From: VRUE01 sp963704505
Lineage (GTDB): Bacteria > Actinomycetota > Thermoleophilia > Solirubrobacterales > 70-9
Assembly: GCA_963704505.1 (NCBI GenBank)
Contig: OY969912.1
Location: 744,001-808,000 of the forward strand
Direction: 5' to 3'
DNA: 64,000 nt
Made by a program: the position numbers and the translations under genes. The notes below the pieces were generated by a model, which saw nothing but the letters and a program-made list of their open reading frames with translations, was not told the origin of the DNA and did not search any database. Below, in pieces: positions 61,739 through 64,000 of this stretch (the stretch's first letter is position 1; each line of letters starts with the position of its first letter).

Positions 61739-62428
61739 ATGCCTGAGACAAAGGAACGTGAGAAGGGGAGCCCGAGCGCAGTCGCCAAGCTCGCCAAGGA
61801 CCCCGTCTCGCGACGCAAGTTCATGGCGCTGACCGGCGGCTCGGCCGCCGCGGCCGCCTTTCTCGCCGCCTGCGGAAGCGACAGCGGCACCACGACTTCG
61901 ACCGCGACCCAGGGCGGCTCGAGCGGCGGAGGCAGCGAAACCGCGCAGTTCGGCAAGGGGGACGTCGGCATCCTCAACTATGCCCTCACCCTCGAGTACC
62001 TGGAGACGGCGTTCTACGCCGACGTCATCAAGAGCGGCCTGTTCAAGGGCTCCGACCTGGCGACGATCAAGCAGTTCGGCAGCGAGGAGGCGCAGCACGT
62101 GACCGCGCTCACCGCGGCGGTTAAGCAGCTCGGCGGCAAGCCGGCGGCGGAACCGAAAGCTGAATTCCCGCTCAAGGACGCGAAGTCGGTGCTCGAACTG
62201 GCCGGCACCGTCGAGAACCTCGGCGCCGCGGCCTACCTCGGCCAGGCCGCCAACATCGAAAGCCCGGAAGTGCTCGCGTCCGCGCTGGCCATCCATAGCG
62301 TCGAGGGCAGGCACGCCTCGGCCCTCAACACCCTGTTGGGACAGACGATCACCCCGGACGGCGCCTTCGCCAAGCCGGCAGACGTCAAGACCGTGCTCAA
62401 GTCCGTCGAACCGTTCATCGTCAGCTGA
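61739..62428 (+). CDS. Tat-exported ferritin-like lipoprotein 1
   Basis: 229 residues from ATG 61739 (GAGGAG six bases upstream). Twin-arginine signal SRRKFMALTGGSAAAAAF with lipobox LAAC, so it is a Tat lipoprotein. Mature part is a ferritin-like four-helix domain (DVGILNYALTLEYLETAFYA, EEAQHVTALTAAV, IHSVEGRHASALN) with the Glu/His di-iron pattern. Substrate could be iron or a manganese-type redox centre. A paralogue follows 31 bp downstream. Confidence 0.85.
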   Translation: MPETKEREKGSPSAVAKLAKDPVSRRKFMALTGGSAAAAAFLAACGSDSGTTTSTATQGGSSGGGSETAQFGKGDVGILNYALTLEYLETAFYADVIKSGLFKGSDLATIKQFGSEEAQHVTALTAAVKQLGGKPAAEPKAEFPLKDAKSVLELAGTVENLGAAAYLGQAANIESPEVLASALAIHSVEGRHASALNTLLGQTITPDGAFAKPADVKTVLKSVEPFIVS

Positions 62429-62459
62429 GCGGCGAGCGAAAGCGAAAGGAAACTCAGAG

Positions 62460-63098
62460 ATGAGCAATCAAGAACTCGTACATCCGGAGCTCGCCGCCGT
62501 CCACATCGAGGACGACAGCGCAGATCTCTCACGCAGCGACGTGATTCTCAAGGGAGCGCTCGCCGCCGGTGCCGTGTATGGCATGGGCATGATCGCGCCC
62601 TTCGTCAAGAAGGCGTTGGCGATGTCCGAAGGCGGTGACGTCGGCATCCTCAACTTCGCCCTCACGCTCGAGTACCTCGAGTCGACCTTCTATGAGGAAG
62701 CGAAGAAGAGGGCGGGAGCAAGCGGCGAACTGAAGAGCCTGATCAACCTTCTCGCCGAAGACGAGAAGCAGCACGTCGAAGCCCTGACGGCGACGATCAA
62801 GCAGCTCAAGGGCAAGCCTGTCGCGGAGCCGAAGTTCACCTTCGACTACAGCGACACCAAGGGCTTCCTCAAACTGGCGCAGACCTTCGAGGACACCGGG
62901 GTCAGCGCCTACAACGGAGCGGCGCCCTCGATCAAGTCGAAAGAAGTGCTCGGCGCCGCCGGCTCTATCGTCCAGGTCGAGGCCCGTCACGCGGCGGCTA
63001 TCCGCCTCCAGAACGGCGCATCCCCGGCCCCGGACGCGTTCGATCCGTCGCTGGAAGAAGCACAGGTGCTCAAGGCTGTGGAACCGTTCATAGCCTGA
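62460..63098 (+). CDS. Ferritin-like domain protein 2
   Basis: This 212-residue paralogue of the previous gene repeats DVGILNFALTLEYLESTFYE, DEKQHVEALTATIKQL and VEARHAAAIRL. The N-terminal hydrophobic segment (GALAAGAVYGMGMI) has neither twin-arginine nor lipobox Cys, so it is membrane-anchored or exported with its partner. It starts after AAAGGAAAC and precedes the ECF sigma gene by 25 bp. Confidence 0.8.
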   Translation: MSNQELVHPELAAVHIEDDSADLSRSDVILKGALAAGAVYGMGMIAPFVKKALAMSEGGDVGILNFALTLEYLESTFYEEAKKRAGASGELKSLINLLAEDEKQHVEALTATIKQLKGKPVAEPKFTFDYSDTKGFLKLAQTFEDTGVSAYNGAAPSIKSKEVLGAAGSIVQVEARHAAAIRLQNGASPAPDAFDPSLEEAQVLKAVEPFIA

Positions 63099-63123
63099 CC
63101 TAGGACCGATCCGAGGAAATCGA

Positions 63124-63690
63124 ATGAAGCCCGAACGTCTCGCGGACGAGGAGTTGATGCCCCTGATCGGGGCCAAGGATCCCGAGGCGTTCGAGGTCTT
63201 CTACGACCGCCACGGCGGAGCGGCCTTCTCGCTGGCGTACAGAATCGTCGGCGAGAAGGCGGCCGCCGAAGACGTCGCCCAGGAGGCGTTCATCTCGGTC
63301 TGGCGCAGCGGGGCGCGCTACGACCGCTCGCGCGGCAGCGTGCGCTCCTGGATGCTGGGCATCGTCCGCAACCGGGCCATCGACCTGCTGCGCAGCAAGT
63401 CCGGCCGCAGCCCCAACCTCGACTTCGACGACGACCTGATCCTCGAGCAGCGGCCCTCGGGCGAGCTGACCGAGGACGAGGCGATGGAACACGAGACCGC
63501 ACAGGAGGTCCGCGGCGCGATCGGCGGGCTCCCGGGCGAGCAGTCGAAGGTGATCGAGCTCGCCTACTTCGGCGGCTTCAGCCAGTCGGAGATCGCCCGG
63601 ATACTGGGTATCCCACTGGGTACCGTGAAGGGTCGCATGAGGCTGGGAATGGAAAAGATGAGGACCGAGCTGGCGGGAGGGCTGGCATGA
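63124..63690 (+). CDS. ECF RNA polymerase sigma factor
   Basis: This 188-residue ECF (group 4) sigma factor has region 2 (VFYDRHGGAAFSLAYRIVGE, then EDVAQEAFISVWR) and region 4 (SQSEIARILGIPLGTVKGRM). It is followed, with an ATGA overlap, by a zinc-containing anti-sigma factor. The layout resembles SigK/RskA-type pairs that respond to envelope or redox stress. The upstream ferritin-like genes are likely members of its regulon. Confidence 0.9.
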   Translation: MKPERLADEELMPLIGAKDPEAFEVFYDRHGGAAFSLAYRIVGEKAAAEDVAQEAFISVWRSGARYDRSRGSVRSWMLGIVRNRAIDLLRSKSGRSPNLDFDDDLILEQRPSGELTEDEAMEHETAQEVRGAIGGLPGEQSKVIELAYFGGFSQSEIARILGIPLGTVKGRMRLGMEKMRTELAGGLA

Positions 63691-64000
63691 GCGAGAACGG
63701 GCACCAGAGCCTGATCGATGACCTGCCCGCCTACCTGCTCGGCTCGCTCGAGCCCGATCGGGCCGGGGAAGTCGAGCGCCACCTGGCCGACTGCGAAGAG
63801 TGCCGCGCCGACGCGCGCTGGCTGAAACCTGCGGCCGAGCAGTTGCCGGAGACCGTGACCCGTTTCCAGCCGCCGCCGGAGCTGCGCGAGCGGATCGTCG
63901 GCCAGGCCCGTGCCGAGGCCGGCCGGCCGCCGCTGAAGTCCCGCGCCCGGCGGCCGCTTTTCCGCGGCTGGCGTCCGGCCGCCGGCCTGGCCACCCTCGC
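63687..64000 (+). CDS. Anti-sigma factor with zinc-finger domain, N-terminal part
   Basis: The start ATG at 63687 overlaps the sigma factor stop. The visible 104 residues contain LIDDLPAYLLGSLEPDRAGE and HLADCEECRADA, the HxxxCxxC zinc-binding anti-sigma motif. An Arg/Pro-rich segment follows, leading toward an expected membrane helix beyond the right edge. It should bind and inhibit the adjacent ECF sigma factor. Confidence 0.85.
   Translation, partial: MSENGHQSLIDDLPAYLLGSLEPDRAGEVERHLADCEECRADARWLKPAAEQLPETVTRFQPPPELRERIVGQARAEAGRPPLKSRARRPLFRGWRPAAGLATL

Overview
This window comes from a high-GC actinobacterial chromosome. The gene set points to class Thermoleophilia (Solirubrobacterales-like): secreted proteins with lineage-typical beta-rich C-termini, an assimilatory [4Fe-4S] APS reductase beside ATP sulfurylase and APS kinase, Tat-exported ferritin-like proteins with an ECF sigma/anti-sigma pair, PucR regulation, and sucCD. 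This placement is inferred from gene content only.

The window has two parts. Bases 1 to about 18,090 are an accessory island rich in predicted defence genes. Its right edge is a 42-bp 3'-half copy of a tRNA-Asp(GTC) gene at 18049-18090, the expected scar of a tRNA-targeting integrative element. The intact tRNA and the integrase should lie further left. Inside the island, in order: the 3' end of a DNA methyltransferase; a leftward operon of a small sigma-70 factor, a MORC-like GHKL ATPase and a second GHKL ATPase; a six-helix membrane protein; a cytidine deaminase and a 5'-nucleotidase; small unknown proteins; a PD-(D/E)XK-like nuclease; a TIR protein; a basic winged-helix protein; a PIN-like protein and a STAND NTPase; an HNH nuclease; and a Ser/Thr kinase with an extra N-terminal domain.

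The most striking observation is a duplicated leader of about 80 nt, found in front of both the sigma gene and the second GHKL ATPase gene. It has a conserved closing stem GGAGGUCC/GGACCUCC, a conserved internal hairpin, and a second hairpin with a compensatory A-U to U-A change. In both copies the 3' strand of the closing stem can instead pair with the Shine-Dalgarno sequence across a 12-nt loop. This is the architecture of a translational RNA switch. A promoter-like motif is also shared upstream of both copies, so the sigma factor may drive both transcripts.

From 18,128 onward the genes look like ordinary chromosome: glucose oxidation (glucose dehydrogenase, aldose epimerase), an MFS exporter, TatA-TatC, a KdpDE-like two-component pair, tandem S51 peptidases, ferritin, and an enolase-superfamily enzyme. 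A nitrogen/polyamine catabolic block follows (a frameshifted Orn/Lys/Arg decarboxylase, FAD amine oxidase, APC permease, class III transaminase, PucR regulator, alanine dehydrogenase, semialdehyde dehydrogenase), in which alanine dehydrogenase would regenerate pyruvate for the transaminase. Next come a calcium-binding repeat protein, a sulfate assimilation block (rhodanese, sulfite reductase, CysH, Sat, CysC) ending in a strong hairpin, a PHP phosphoesterase, a biotin-dependent carboxylase alpha chain, a sulfatase, SucCD, an aminotransferase, a cupredoxin, two ferritin-like proteins and the ECF sigma/anti-sigma pair that runs off the right edge.
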